Shown here: one piece after another, positions 37,401-46,620 of the stretch
Layout of the letters: the number at the start of each line of letters is the position of its first letter
Position numbering within the stretch: the stretch's first letter is position 1
Translations under genes and position numbers: made by a program
Assembly: GCA_035249985.1 (NCBI GenBank)
Contig: DATFFP010000111.1
Coordinates: forward strand, 5,858-69,857
Direction of reading: 5' to 3'
DNA length: 64,000 nucleotides
DNA from: JAICNG01 sp035249985
GTDB lineage: Bacteria > Gemmatimonadota > Gemmatimonadetes > Gemmatimonadales > Gemmatimonadaceae
Notes under the pieces: generated by a model
Databases searched by the model: none
Told to the model about the DNA's origin: nothing
The model's input: only the letters and a program-made list of their open reading frames with translations

Positions 37401-37500
37401 GGCGGCCATCACGTTGCAGCAGCCGGTGAGAATCATGGTGCACGGGAGCCAGATGGTCCCCATGCCACCCGCCCAAGGCACGGAGGGACCCAATGCCTGA
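34411..37500 (+). CDS. Giant protein with central membrane hairpin
   Basis: 1029 residues of unrecognised family. The N-terminal 430 residues are beta-rich and hydrophilic (WRFTPVGPSGSRLRPWITLI, PVYHHWSFRTGARGDFEFL). Near residues 558-600 two strongly hydrophobic spans (IVLLLLLMLLLAFLPLGWIV and LAILLTIALVGV) form the only membrane segment. A proline-rich linker follows, then a C-terminal domain with FIEAYMVGLNHEMSRELLWREYP and LRPDVGFIGFKLTETEVRGD. Overlaps both neighbours by a few bases, so it is translationally coupled to them. Confidence 0.55.
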   Translation: MSALPNVRYGFLPFLRTGLATRLEATTLAAATPRSTITVSVTASQVRDDNANATVTVPKTVNVRGPGDITAFDSRVIIRTDPKPDVGDFEANYFPTCDFSAPDFPWRFTPVGPSGSRLRPWITLIVLEAGEFTPPKPRGALATITVKRDGATLADILPDLDEAWAWAHVQVTDALDDATVIDFSSATQLGQLVASHPELAIARLMCPRRLKDNTGYTAFVVPTFEAGRLAGLQMPAEQVRGDQLAWDPAVNEVELPVYHHWSFRTGARGDFEFLVRALVPYRIPGHVGLRDVDAGHPGPMVPAISNPAGRPEPVLGFQGALQSLDTEPTRWPDPARAQPDPFQSRLSDLLNAAADDPNDDPFVMPPIYGRWHAAVTRVGAAGPRWINTLNLDPRHRATAGYGTQVVQADQESLMASAWRQIGDLDLASDALRAGQVGRAISERVAVRHLETRFDEEYLVATRAFHGKVLGSSTTIRRQLASTALRSAALSPSFARLTRPASRLVRRAAAGNARFVLRDLLARINRRDLRVDPPAPIGGVITLDALRSSSILGTLPAWLQSILASPWSIVLLLLLMLLLAFLPLGWIVALAILLTIALVGVADARRPGPRFARRFTSTDVRSAAPPPSFDLAPVQLSWTGAPQPPPPGGAPSAQLRQRQVDAFRSGAARALEVARPEIPRTPPPAPADVLTVRQKLATALDPATTIAQAVLARLEFRVTMVRPADPLDPIWDHPKFPQPMYEPLARMSQELMLPGIGGIPVNSCGLVVTNQPFIEAYMVGLNHEMSRELLWREYPTDQRGSYFRQFWDVSARGALPPEDSPERDALRDIRPIHEWRSGDLGAHRPGTGPQEENVVLLVRGDLLKKYPNTVIYSARAGWVSTTTETYRAVPEGAEERRPIFRGELRPDVGFIGFKLTETEVRGDPGWFFILEEQFTQPRFGMDVGNGAAPPIAKWSDLSWNHFAGAQPPSHVPVDGAPNAVKTAAVAGGPAWGTSAAALAAITLQQPVRIMVHGSQMVPMPPAQGTEGPNA

Positions 37501-40500
37501 CGAGCTTCGCGACCCCGGTACCATTGGCACCGGATTCCGTCATCGAGACGAGCTGCAGCGGATCGTCGCGAGCCTTCGCGCGCTCGAGCAGCGTCGCGAC
37601 CTTGTGCGCAGTGCGGCGGATCGCGAGAAGATCGAAGCGCGGATGGAGCAGTTGGGGGCGCGCGCCGATGCGCTGGCGAAGCTTGCGCCGAGCCTCGAGG
37701 AGCTGCTCGACGCGCGCGTCCGATTGGCCGACGCGACGAACAACGACGCCCTCGGCGGCGTGATCGATGCGAGCTTCCCCGTGCTCCTTCTGCCAATTCG
37801 TCTCCAGACTCGCTTCGCGCCAGTCGCCGGAGGCGTCGAGCTCCGAATTCGATTCCTGCCCGACTCCGTCGCGATTCACACGCACGAGCCTGAGCTCACG
37901 CCGGATGAGCAAGCCCTGGGCGCCGATTACTGGCGCGCGCATGCGGCGGCGGCCGACGACGCCGGCCGGCTCGCCGCCTGGAGCGTACTCGTCGGCGAGG
38001 CACTGGGCGCCGAGCGAGCCGCGTGGATCGCCGTGAGTACCAACCCCGCCGGCGGAGTAGCGGATGAGCTGCTCGATCGGCTGATCGCGTGGACCCGTGC
38101 GGCGGCTACCGATGTCTTGCCGGAGCGCTTCACTGTGCGTGGATATGCGGATGGCAGTCTGGTGTTCGAGCGGACGACCGGCCGGCTGGTCCCACCCTCC
38201 CTCACCGTGGGATTCGATCCCAACGAGCCCGGGGATGATCAGGCCGACGCGCAGACGATCGACGAGTTGGTGGATGGTCTTCCCCAGCAGCTCCAATGGC
38301 TCACCAACTTCGCCGTGGCGGAAGATCGCGGCATGGCACTGCGAGTGCCGCTGACGAGCGCGCAGGCCGCCCGGGGATTCGATCGGATCGTGGTGTTAGG
38401 CGTTCGCACCGCCGCCGATGCCGCCGAAGGGAGCCGGCTCGTCCGCGACCTGCTCGACGCGCACCATTATACCGAGGGGCTGGCGATCGCACCGCGTGGC
38501 GCGCCGACGAACAACACGGAAGAGTCGGGGGCATGGTATTCGTCGAGTCCGCCAATGGCGCAGACCTTCGTCACCGAGCGACAGGCGCCGCTCTTCGATC
38601 CGGCCGACGATGCCCACCACTCGATGGACGGACCGCAGCTCGCGGGAGCGCTCGGCATTGCCCCGGAGACGTTCGAGCACGTACGAGGCGCCAACGGAAC
38701 CGATCAGCGTGAGGCGGCCCACATGGCATGCGCGCTCTGGCCGGCGACGTGGGGCTACTACCTCAAGCAGATTCTCGCCGACACCATTTCCGCGGAGACG
38801 ATCGCTGGACTGCGCCGACATTTCATCGCGTACGTACGCGGGCGCGGACCGCTGCCACCACTCCGCGCGGGTCCGAATCCGTATGGCGTCTTGCCGGTCG
38901 CCTCCCTTGACGCGTGGACTCCCCGGAAGGGGGATGAAGATGTTCCGCAGCCGCTGCCGGGAATTCTCCGGCGTATGTCACAGGATTGGCTGACGATGAG
39001 CGGCGATACGCCGCGGGTAGGCCGCACCGGCGATCCGTCGCGCGACCTCTACGAGTTGATGACGATGCAGGCAAACTCGTCGAGCTACGCCGCGAGCGCC
39101 GCCTACGGCGAGGAGTTCACCGGCCAGACCAGCGAATTCATCAATCTCTGGGGCATTGATTGGGGCGAGGTCTTTCCCTTCCTCGAGCAGCCTGCCGACG
39201 AGATGACCAAGCTCCTGCGCCGCCTCGGACTGGACGAGGACCTGCGGCCGCGCCTGACGACCTTCGCCATGGACGCCCCGGCCCCGGTCGAGGAGCTCAG
39301 CCTGGTACACGCGCAGGTGGGACCGCAGCCTCTGCCCGGGCAGCCTAACTACATCGCATGGCTGGCAACTGCACCGGTCGAGGACATCAGGAGTGAAACC
39401 GGCCGGCCCGCAGGGTCCGGCAACACGATGCTCTATCGCATCCTCCGTCACTCCGTCCTCAGTGCGTACGTCGAGACCGCGAAGACGATTCAGATCGACG
39501 CCGGCATGATCGCGGCCTCGGCTCGATTCGAGCCCGAGCTCGTGGCGATGCCGGGGGTAGAGACACCGTCGCCGTACAGCTATCTGAACGGGCAGTTCGT
39601 GCCTCCAGGCGGCCAGCAGCAGGTGCGCATTGGCGACTACCTGAGCTACGCCGACGTGGGAGCGACGGCCCATCTCCGAGAGGTCCCACGATGGCTCGAA
39701 GAGTTCGTCGAGCTGCGCGAATGCCTGCTGCGACTCGCGACAGTACCCACGGAACGCCTCCAGCTGCTCATGACCGAGACGCTCGACTGCTGCAGTCATC
39801 GCCTGGATGCGTGGATTACATCACTCGCGACGCGGCGATTGCGGTCGATGCGGAGCGCTCGAGCCACCGGTGTCTACGTCGGCGCGTACGGCTGGGTCGA
39901 AGATCTGCGTCGCGCGCAGGCTCCCGCGGGTGGAGGCTATGTGCTCGCGCCCTCATCGAGCCACGCCACCGCCGCTGCGATTCTTCGTAGCGGGTACCTC
40001 AGCCGTGACGGACCGGCACGCGGCACGCTCGCCGTGGAGCTGTCATCGCATCGGGTCAAGCAGGCGCTGTGGCTGTTCGAGTCCGTTCGCATGGGCAATA
40101 CGCTGGCGGCCGTCCTGGGATATCGCTTCGAGCGCTCGTTACACGAGGCTCCGCTCGCACTCGGTCTCGAGCAGTATCTGCCGGCGTTCCGCGATGCGTT
40201 CCCCATCGATGAGGGCATCCTCACGGAGCCGAATGGACCCACCGAAGCAATCGCCGCGAGCGCCGTCGTGAACGGACTGGAGCTGCGCAAGCAGTGGCTG
40301 ACGTTCGGGCCCACGGCACGCGGCGATGCGTCGCGCCGGCTGTTCGACAATGACGACTTGCCGTTGATGGGTAGCAACGCCGGGCGTACGCTCATCGACC
40401 TGCTCGATCAACTCGAGGCGCTGCACGACACCATGGCTGACATCGCGCTCGCCGAGGGCGTATTTCAGACCGGGACTGGCCACTTCGAGCGCGCTGGTGC

Positions 40501-42427
40501 CGTGGCGGCAGCAATGGCCGGCGAACGGCAAATGCCGGAAATCGAGATCGCGCGCACACCACGAACGGGTACGACGATCCGGAATCGTGTCATTCTCTCG
40601 CTCGACCCCGTGCCCGCCAACACGCTCAATGGCTGGCCAAACGCGCGAACGCCACGAGCGACCGCTGCGCCCGAGCTGAATCAATGGCTGGCGGCGGCCA
40701 TCGGCGATCCCGCCGACATTCGAGTGCAGGTACGGTACCTCCAGGGAAACCCGCCAGTCGTAACGCGCGAGTGGGTGCAGCTGGGCGCGTTAGGCGTAGA
40801 CGCCATCGACATGATTACCTTCGCGGCGAGCGGTGACACGGCCCGAGCCTCGGAGCTGGAAGAACGGATCCGCTATCTGCTCGCCGGCGCGAACGCCACT
40901 CGCCGCGCCATTGACATCTCGTTCGATCATCCGCCACCCTGGGCCGGCGCGCCGGCACGACCGCCAGGTATCCGGACGCTGAGTGAGGTCTCGGCGCTTC
41001 TCCAGGCTCTCCAGAACGTCGCCGGCGCATCGCGCGCCGCCACCCCTGCCGATCTGAACGCGCCCGATCGTGCGGGGGACAATCCACTGGTCGGACTGGA
41101 CGTCGCGCGCCTAACGGCTCGGGCACGCGGTGCGCTCACTGCGCTGTGGAATGCGTATCGGGCGCTTCAGCCGCTCATTGCCGATGCCCGACAGGACGAG
41201 GCAGACCGGTTGGAGCGCAATGCGACGGCCGCCGCCAACGGCAACCCGCCAGCCGCAGGTGATGAGACGCCCGATCCGGCCGTGCTGGACGCCATTCGCT
41301 CCGCCAGCTTCGCGCTCGGATGGCACGGCGTCAACGATGCGGTGATCCCGCACGAGCCTCCGGCTCCAGCCGGAGATCTCGTGGCGGCGCGCGTTCGCTG
41401 GTACCGCGTGGTCGATCGCGCCGAGGGAGCGCTGCGTGAAGCCGCCAAGCGCCTGATCGCGATTCTCGAAGTGGATGGGCCGGCGGCAATCACCCAGGCC
41501 GAAGTGGACACCGAGCTCGCCGCGCTCACACAAAGGGCCACCGACGCCAACGACGCGTTGGCCGCGGTCGACACCGCGATCAATGGCGGCGCCTCGGAAG
41601 CAGTCATCGAGGGTGCCGAGCGCACGCGCGACCTCGCAATCGGCGCAGTGCTCAGCCGATGCACCGAAGTGTTGAAGCTCGCGTTCGGGAAAGCGTTCGT
41701 GGTGACGCCGCCGTTCGTGCTCGGCACGCAGCACGCGCTGAGCGCGTCCCACACCACGGCGAGCCCGAACGCACTCGTCGGCGCGAGCGACGATGCGATG
41801 GCACATTGGCTCTTCCAGGTCTCCCAAGCGCATCCCACGCTGACGGAGCTCGAGCTCGCGACGACGATGTCGGTCGTGCAAACCGCGCGCGGGTCCTTCT
41901 CTCTGTCGGCCGCGCAAACGCCATTCGCGAACGGGGATCGCTGGGCCGCCCTCGACCGGCAAGCGCCATTTCCTCCCGGACTCCTCTCGGTGGTATTCAT
42001 GGGGCTCGTTCGGTTCTCGGACGCGAACAACGACCGTTTTGCCGGGCTGGTGGTTGCCGATTGGGAGGAGGTCGTACCGCACGCCAGTGAAACGGCAGCG
42101 CTCACCTTCCAGTTCGACCAGCCGGGGTCGGAACCCCCTCAGGTCATGCTGCTCGCCGTTCCTGCGGGGATGGGAGAAATAAGAGGACAGGGGCCGCGGT
42201 GGAGCCGCAGCCAATTGTTCGACATCATCGAGGACACGCGACGACTGGCGCGCATCCGGACTGTCGACCCCCCGTTGATGCAGTGGTACGGCGTGGCGCT
42301 CCCCGCGCTCTACTTCACGCAGAACTTCGCGCAGGAAGCGATCAGCACGTATTTCTACGTCGAGCCCCAGGTCATGGACGCCGTCGCCGTTGTCGCTCGC
42401 GCGCCGAACGCCGAGGGGGTGAACTGA
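37493..42427 (+). CDS. Giant 1644-residue protein of unknown function
   Basis: Begins with a predicted coiled coil (about residues 12-90, rich in LRALEQRRDLV and EKIEARMEQLG patterns), followed by alpha/beta regions with no recognisable enzyme motif. Conserved-looking Trp/Tyr segments include CALWPATWGYYLKQILADTI and NPYGVLPVASLDAW. A helical Ala-rich stretch (about 1200-1400) precedes a last domain with ALTFQFDQPGSEPPQVMLLA and PALYFTQNFAQEA. GGAGGG precedes the ATG; the stop shares a base with the next start (TGATG). No signal peptide or membrane span. Confidence 0.55.
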   Translation: MPDELRDPGTIGTGFRHRDELQRIVASLRALEQRRDLVRSAADREKIEARMEQLGARADALAKLAPSLEELLDARVRLADATNNDALGGVIDASFPVLLLPIRLQTRFAPVAGGVELRIRFLPDSVAIHTHEPELTPDEQALGADYWRAHAAAADDAGRLAAWSVLVGEALGAERAAWIAVSTNPAGGVADELLDRLIAWTRAAATDVLPERFTVRGYADGSLVFERTTGRLVPPSLTVGFDPNEPGDDQADAQTIDELVDGLPQQLQWLTNFAVAEDRGMALRVPLTSAQAARGFDRIVVLGVRTAADAAEGSRLVRDLLDAHHYTEGLAIAPRGAPTNNTEESGAWYSSSPPMAQTFVTERQAPLFDPADDAHHSMDGPQLAGALGIAPETFEHVRGANGTDQREAAHMACALWPATWGYYLKQILADTISAETIAGLRRHFIAYVRGRGPLPPLRAGPNPYGVLPVASLDAWTPRKGDEDVPQPLPGILRRMSQDWLTMSGDTPRVGRTGDPSRDLYELMTMQANSSSYAASAAYGEEFTGQTSEFINLWGIDWGEVFPFLEQPADEMTKLLRRLGLDEDLRPRLTTFAMDAPAPVEELSLVHAQVGPQPLPGQPNYIAWLATAPVEDIRSETGRPAGSGNTMLYRILRHSVLSAYVETAKTIQIDAGMIAASARFEPELVAMPGVETPSPYSYLNGQFVPPGGQQQVRIGDYLSYADVGATAHLREVPRWLEEFVELRECLLRLATVPTERLQLLMTETLDCCSHRLDAWITSLATRRLRSMRSARATGVYVGAYGWVEDLRRAQAPAGGGYVLAPSSSHATAAAILRSGYLSRDGPARGTLAVELSSHRVKQALWLFESVRMGNTLAAVLGYRFERSLHEAPLALGLEQYLPAFRDAFPIDEGILTEPNGPTEAIAASAVVNGLELRKQWLTFGPTARGDASRRLFDNDDLPLMGSNAGRTLIDLLDQLEALHDTMADIALAEGVFQTGTGHFERAGAVAAAMAGERQMPEIEIARTPRTGTTIRNRVILSLDPVPANTLNGWPNARTPRATAAPELNQWLAAAIGDPADIRVQVRYLQGNPPVVTREWVQLGALGVDAIDMITFAASGDTARASELEERIRYLLAGANATRRAIDISFDHPPPWAGAPARPPGIRTLSEVSALLQALQNVAGASRAATPADLNAPDRAGDNPLVGLDVARLTARARGALTALWNAYRALQPLIADARQDEADRLERNATAAANGNPPAAGDETPDPAVLDAIRSASFALGWHGVNDAVIPHEPPAPAGDLVAARVRWYRVVDRAEGALREAAKRLIAILEVDGPAAITQAEVDTELAALTQRATDANDALAAVDTAINGGASEAVIEGAERTRDLAIGAVLSRCTEVLKLAFGKAFVVTPPFVLGTQHALSASHTTASPNALVGASDDAMAHWLFQVSQAHPTLTELELATTMSVVQTARGSFSLSAAQTPFANGDRWAALDRQAPFPPGLLSVVFMGLVRFSDANNDRFAGLVVADWEEVVPHASETAALTFQFDQPGSEPPQVMLLAVPAGMGEIRGQGPRWSRSQLFDIIEDTRRLARIRTVDPPLMQWYGVALPALYFTQNFAQEAISTYFYVEPQVMDAVAVVARAPNAEGVN

Positions 42428-44412
42428 TGCCTTCCGTCACCACCTGGACCCGCCTCCAGCCCGTGTGCCGACGCGAAGACTGGATGGAGAGCCTGCGCGC
42501 GCGGCTGCACGACCCCGCCTGGATGCTCGCGCGGCAATGGCAAACCGGCGAGTTCCGCGGCGAGGATGCCGGCGGCCCCATCGGCGCGCAAATCGTGTAT
42601 CGCACCAGCATGGTGGACAGACTGCGGCGTGGAGACCAACAGCCGGCGGAGGTCATCGATCACACCAAACCGCTCGAGGTGGAGGTCGAGCGCGAAGCGA
42701 TGCCCATGAGCCGGCGCCTTTCCGCACACCTTGGAGTCGTCTTCGAGCGGGCGCTCGCCGGCAACGCCAACGTTCGCGATCTCTTTCGCGCGGCGTTCCC
42801 GATGCAATGGGCACCGAACGAGCACGACCGTGCTTCCAACCGTGCCATCGGATTCATGGCCGCCGTCGGCGGCCGCGTGAGCGACGGAGCAACGCTCCTT
42901 GCCGCCCTGCGCCAGAATCAGACGGCCTCGGCGGTGTACGCCGCGACGGCGTTTGGAGGCGCCAATCCCCTGCCGGCCGGCGGCGCAGCCGCCGCGGATG
43001 CGGCGGGCGATCGTCTGCGCGATGTCGCCAACGCGCTGTACCCGCCGGCCGCGACCGCCGCGGCGTGGGACGACCGTCGCCAGGAGTACCGGTTCCGGAT
43101 TTCCGCGCTTGCGCGCGCCGCTGTCCCCGCCGGCGCTGGCGCCGAAGTCGTCCTCGCCGCCGACGAATACTATGAGGGACGCCTCGACTGGCACGCATTC
43201 ACGGTCGATCGTGCACCTAACGCCGCCATCGCCCCCGTGGCGGGGCGTGGGCAGCCGCAGCTCGGTCGGCGTGCCTTCATTCCCTCGCCGGTGAAGTTTC
43301 TGGGCAGGCCTAACGAGCGCTGGTGGCGATTCGAAGACGGACGGGTGAACCTGGCGGCGATCGACGTGCAGCGGAACGAGCTCGCGCACGCCGTCGTGAG
43401 CGAGTTCGCCCTCGTGTACGGCAACGACTGGTTCGAGCTGCCGCTCGAGCTCCCTGTCGGAAGTCTGACGTGGATCGATCAGCTGCGCGTTCGCGACTCC
43501 TTTGGCGGTGAGGTCGATGTCCCTGCTGGCATTGATCCCGGGTGGGCGATGTTCGTCCTCGGCGGGCGTGCCACGGCAACCGAAGCGCACACGGTCGGCG
43601 ATCGATTTCTCTTCCTTCCGCCGACGCTGTCCCATGGGCTCGAAAGTCCGCCTTTCGAGGAGCTCCGGCTGATCCGGGACGAGATGGCGAACATGGCGTG
43701 GGGGGTCGAAGCGGTGGTTCAGGATGAGATCGGTGTGCCTGTGTCGGGCTACGATCTCGCGGCCGCCGGTGAGCGGCGAGTCCGGGAACGCGCACGTCGG
43801 ATCGCGCAGGAGCGCGTGCTCGCGTGGCGGCCGTTCGCCGATGCGGTGGCAACCACGTTCGACACGTTGATCCGAGCGAGAGGTACTGCCGGAGAGAACG
43901 CCGCGCAGGCTGCGCATGATCAGGCCCGGCAGGCAGAGCAGGCACCGCGCGCCGCTCGCGACCAGGCGCTCCAGGCTTACGAGGCGGCAGGCGGGGACCC
44001 GCGCGACCTCGAGGGCCTTCCGCAGGACAAGACCGATGCGCGGGTGATCCCCACGTACAAGCTGCTCACCGAAGTCCCGCGAAACTGGATCCCTTTCATG
44101 CCCAGGGGGATCGGTGGTGGACAGACGATGCTGAGGCGCGGCGCGATGCCTGACCTGCGGGGCGTTGCGGATGGCGGGGCGCCGCAGCGGATTCGCGCTC
44201 GCGGGGTCTTGTTACGGCCGGAGGTGCGTCCGTTTTACCTCTTCGAGGAGGAAGTTCCTCGAGCGGGAGCTCACGTGCTGCGGACAGCGCAATACGCGCG
44301 CTGGCTGAACGGGACGCCGCACTTCTGGCTTGGACGTCGCAAGACGCCGGGCCGAGGGGAGGCGTGGAGCGGATTGCGCTTCGACCGTGTGGAGGATGCG
44401 ATCACCCGTTGA
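42427..44412 (+). CDS. Large conserved-looking protein of unknown function
   Basis: 661 residues. The N-terminus has a motif I recall from uncharacterised bacterial clusters: ARLHDPAWMLARQWQTGEFRGEDAGG. The middle is beta/alpha with EYYEGRLDWHAFTVDRAP and KFLGRPNERWWRFEDGRVNL. Near residues 490-540 there is a charged Ala/Gln-rich helix (AAQAAHDQARQAEQAPRAAR). The C-terminus ends with LFEEEVPRAGAHVLRTAQYA. The ATG at 42427 overlaps the previous stop and follows GAGGGGG. Confidence 0.55.
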   Translation: MPSVTTWTRLQPVCRREDWMESLRARLHDPAWMLARQWQTGEFRGEDAGGPIGAQIVYRTSMVDRLRRGDQQPAEVIDHTKPLEVEVEREAMPMSRRLSAHLGVVFERALAGNANVRDLFRAAFPMQWAPNEHDRASNRAIGFMAAVGGRVSDGATLLAALRQNQTASAVYAATAFGGANPLPAGGAAAADAAGDRLRDVANALYPPAATAAAWDDRRQEYRFRISALARAAVPAGAGAEVVLAADEYYEGRLDWHAFTVDRAPNAAIAPVAGRGQPQLGRRAFIPSPVKFLGRPNERWWRFEDGRVNLAAIDVQRNELAHAVVSEFALVYGNDWFELPLELPVGSLTWIDQLRVRDSFGGEVDVPAGIDPGWAMFVLGGRATATEAHTVGDRFLFLPPTLSHGLESPPFEELRLIRDEMANMAWGVEAVVQDEIGVPVSGYDLAAAGERRVRERARRIAQERVLAWRPFADAVATTFDTLIRARGTAGENAAQAAHDQARQAEQAPRAARDQALQAYEAAGGDPRDLEGLPQDKTDARVIPTYKLLTEVPRNWIPFMPRGIGGGQTMLRRGAMPDLRGVADGGAPQRIRARGVLLRPEVRPFYLFEEEVPRAGAHVLRTAQYARWLNGTPHFWLGRRKTPGRGEAWSGLRFDRVEDAITR

Positions 44413-44421
44413 GGAGGGATC

Positions 44422-45105
44422 ATGGCGACGGTGGAGTCCGAGTCCAGGCGCGCGACAGCGGAGTTTCTGCTCGAGGAGTATCGAAGTCACGAAGCCGCGA
44501 TCTTCGAGAGCGAGCGCACCGGCGAGACGCGCGTCAACTTCTTTCTGACCGTCACCGCCGCGCTGTTCGCAGCGCTTCTTTTCGACGACAGCGGCCTCGT
44601 GGAGCCAACGGCCTTCATGCCGCGCCTCCCCGCGGTGGCGGTGCTGCTGGCGCTGCTCATTTTTGGCCGGGTGACGCTCGCGCGAGTCGTTCACCGGAAT
44701 CTGCAGACGGATCGTGAGATCGAATCGGCGAGAAAGATTCGAGCCTACTTCGTGAGCCTCGCGCCGGCGATTGGCACATACGTCTCGCGCCCCGTCGATC
44801 GCCACAAGATCCGCCAGCCCCTCTCACTCGAGAAGCTTGTTAGGCGCGGCGGGTTGGCGGAGACCGTGATGCTGTGGAATGCGCTCATCACCGCGATTCT
44901 CTTCGGTCTTTTCGGCATCACAGGCGCGCGGTGGCTTCAGGCGCGCGGACTGGCGGTATCATTTACCTCGTTGTCGGATACACTGTGCGCCGTGCTAGGT
45001 GTGCTCGGGCTTCTCGCCGCGTGGTGGGTGCAGCAAGGCTGGGTGAACGCACGGTACGAAGTCGACGAGCGCGGTCGACTTGGCGGGCGCGGCGGCGCCC
45101 GATGA
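44422..45105 (+). CDS. Multi-pass membrane protein of the giant-gene operon
   Basis: 227 residues with a GAGGAGG ribosome site. Four hydrophobic spans in two pairs (about residues 38-52, 68-88, 150-170 and 185-205) are separated by a long charged loop containing HRNLQTDREIESARKIRAYF. The N-terminal helix carries ERTGETRVNFFLTVTAALF. No family recognised. It may anchor the complex encoded by the upstream genes. Its stop overlaps the next start (ATGA). Confidence 0.65.
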   Translation: MATVESESRRATAEFLLEEYRSHEAAIFESERTGETRVNFFLTVTAALFAALLFDDSGLVEPTAFMPRLPAVAVLLALLIFGRVTLARVVHRNLQTDREIESARKIRAYFVSLAPAIGTYVSRPVDRHKIRQPLSLEKLVRRGGLAETVMLWNALITAILFGLFGITGARWLQARGLAVSFTSLSDTLCAVLGVLGLLAAWWVQQGWVNARYEVDERGRLGGRGGAR

Positions 45106-45761
45106 CGATCGCGACCGAAGTCCGGTGGTTCTGGAAAGGGGAGCTCGACCACGACCTCGAACGCTGGTTTCGCAGTGCGAAGGAGCTGCTTGGCGACGCG
45201 ATTCCAGACAGCGATCTCGACAACCGGACCGACCATTATCTCGTGGAGCCGGAAAGTAGTGAGTATGGGCTGAAGCTGCGCGAGGAAAAGCTGGAGCTGA
45301 AGCGCATGCTCGACTCCTCGCTCTTTCGAGCCCCGCGCACGGGCGTTACCGGTATCGCGCAGCTTTGGACGAAGGACGATTGGACGTATACCCGCATCCC
45401 CACACGAGAGAGCAGCGATGCCGTGGTGCAAGCATTCCTCGGCGGATCGGATGCGGCCGACATCGCCTCGGTGCGAAAACGGCGATGGCAGCGGAAGTAC
45501 GTCCCCCGCGATGATGGGACACTGGAGCGCGTGGGCCTGCGAGAGAAGCTGGCTCGTGCGTGCAACGTCGAGCTCACGGGTTTGACGTTCGAAGGTCCGT
45601 GGTGGACAATCGCCTTCGAGGCCTATGGAGACACGACTCACCCGGGTACGCTGGCCAATACCGTGGACTGGTTCTTCGAGCGCTTCGCTTCACCCAGGCC
45701 TCGCCTCGAGAATTCGGAATCGTACCCGCAATGGATTAGCCGAGCGTCAGCCGGTGCATAA
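45102..45761 (+). CDS. Possible CYTH-like protein
   Basis: 219 residues. Charged strands alternate: TEVRWFWKGEL at residues 5-15, RTDHYLV, then YGLKLREEKLELKR at 55-68 and WWTIAFEAYGD near the C-terminus. This order of E/K/R-rich strands recalls the CYTH (triphosphate tunnel) fold, which binds nucleotides or polyphosphates, but the canonical ExExK is not exact, so the call is inference. Overlaps the membrane protein gene by four bases. Confidence 0.4.
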   Translation: MTIATEVRWFWKGELDHDLERWFRSAKELLGDAIPDSDLDNRTDHYLVEPESSEYGLKLREEKLELKRMLDSSLFRAPRTGVTGIAQLWTKDDWTYTRIPTRESSDAVVQAFLGGSDAADIASVRKRRWQRKYVPRDDGTLERVGLREKLARACNVELTGLTFEGPWWTIAFEAYGDTTHPGTLANTVDWFFERFASPRPRLENSESYPQWISRASAGA

Positions 45762-45814
45762 CCCACCGCGCGAGCGAGCGCTCTCGTAGATTTCCCAGAC
45801 CAATGGAGGTCAGC

Positions 45815-46519
45815 ATGAACACCATCGCGGGCAGCACCGTCGAGCTGGGTCGTGGTGAGTACACGGCGTTTCAGCTTCACGGCCAGGTGACCATCCAGGC
45901 ATCGGGGTTCACTCCGACGTCTGGCTATCGCGTCTGGCTGCAATTGAGACCCGAGGATGTGTTCCCACCCATGTACGAGCTGACGTGGATGCCTCCGGAC
46001 GGGCCAACTCTCCCTGCTCTGGCCCCCTTCGTTGCCGGCACGTCCTTCGCCGCGGCTGTGCATGTGCCGAGAGTCACCGTGCTCGATGCGGACGGCGCGC
46101 ACGAAGTCAATGTCGAGCTCGTTGGGGCGGAGGTTGATGGAGGTGAACGGACAGAGATGGCAAATCACTTCTCCGTAGTAGACGGTGAGATATACGTGAG
46201 TTACACGGAAGCGAACGTCGCCGGTCAGCCACAGCTCACGTATGGGCGCCGTGCGTTCATGGGCAGCGACGTTCGCGTAACGGCGACTCCAATCGGTAAG
46301 CTGGTCACCGTCATATTGGAGACGGCGGCCGATCAGAAGGTCAGGACGTTCACACTGGTGGTGCCGCCGGTGCGGGTTCCGCGAGGGGCGACCGCGCAGG
46401 TGCAAGTGCCCGGGATTACCGCGGACGAGTTTTCGGGCATCGCCGGCCCGCCCGTCGGGCAGGGGATCGCATACCACATCGCCGATTTGCGCGGCGAAGC
46501 GAAACGCATCACCTCGTAG
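45815..46519 (+). CDS. Beta-rich protein of unknown function, last gene of the operon
   Basis: 234 residues, mostly short strands (VELGRGEYTAFQLHGQVTI, RTFTLVVPPVRVPRGATAQV). The ATG at 45815 is preferred over one at 45803 because GGAGG spans 45805-45809. No signal peptide. Separated by 53 bases from the CYTH-like gene and followed by a strong hairpin, so it closes the operon. Confidence 0.6.
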   Translation: MNTIAGSTVELGRGEYTAFQLHGQVTIQASGFTPTSGYRVWLQLRPEDVFPPMYELTWMPPDGPTLPALAPFVAGTSFAAAVHVPRVTVLDADGAHEVNVELVGAEVDGGERTEMANHFSVVDGEIYVSYTEANVAGQPQLTYGRRAFMGSDVRVTATPIGKLVTVILETAADQKVRTFTLVVPPVRVPRGATAQVQVPGITADEFSGIAGPPVGQGIAYHIADLRGEAKRITS

Positions 46520-46534
46520 GGACGCTCGTCGCGG

Positions 46535-46556
46535 CCGGGGGGCTCCGGCCCCCCGG
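46535..46556 (+). terminator. Strong GC hairpin closing the giant-gene operon
   Basis: Stem 46535-46543 pairs exactly with 46548-46556 (nine base pairs, six consecutive G-C) around a TCCG tetraloop, 15 bases after the stop. A short TTGCATATT follows. Confidence 0.65.
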
Positions 46557-46620
46557 GCCGTTGCATATTGAGAAAGTGACTGCGAATGCCTGGCGATCAC
46601 ACGAAGCCTGGGTGTCCGAG

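Noticed and set aside
28962..46519. Giant-gene operon as a contractile injection system or prophage tail
   Set aside because: No sheath, tube, baseplate, spike, AAA ATPase or DUF4157 protein could be recognised.
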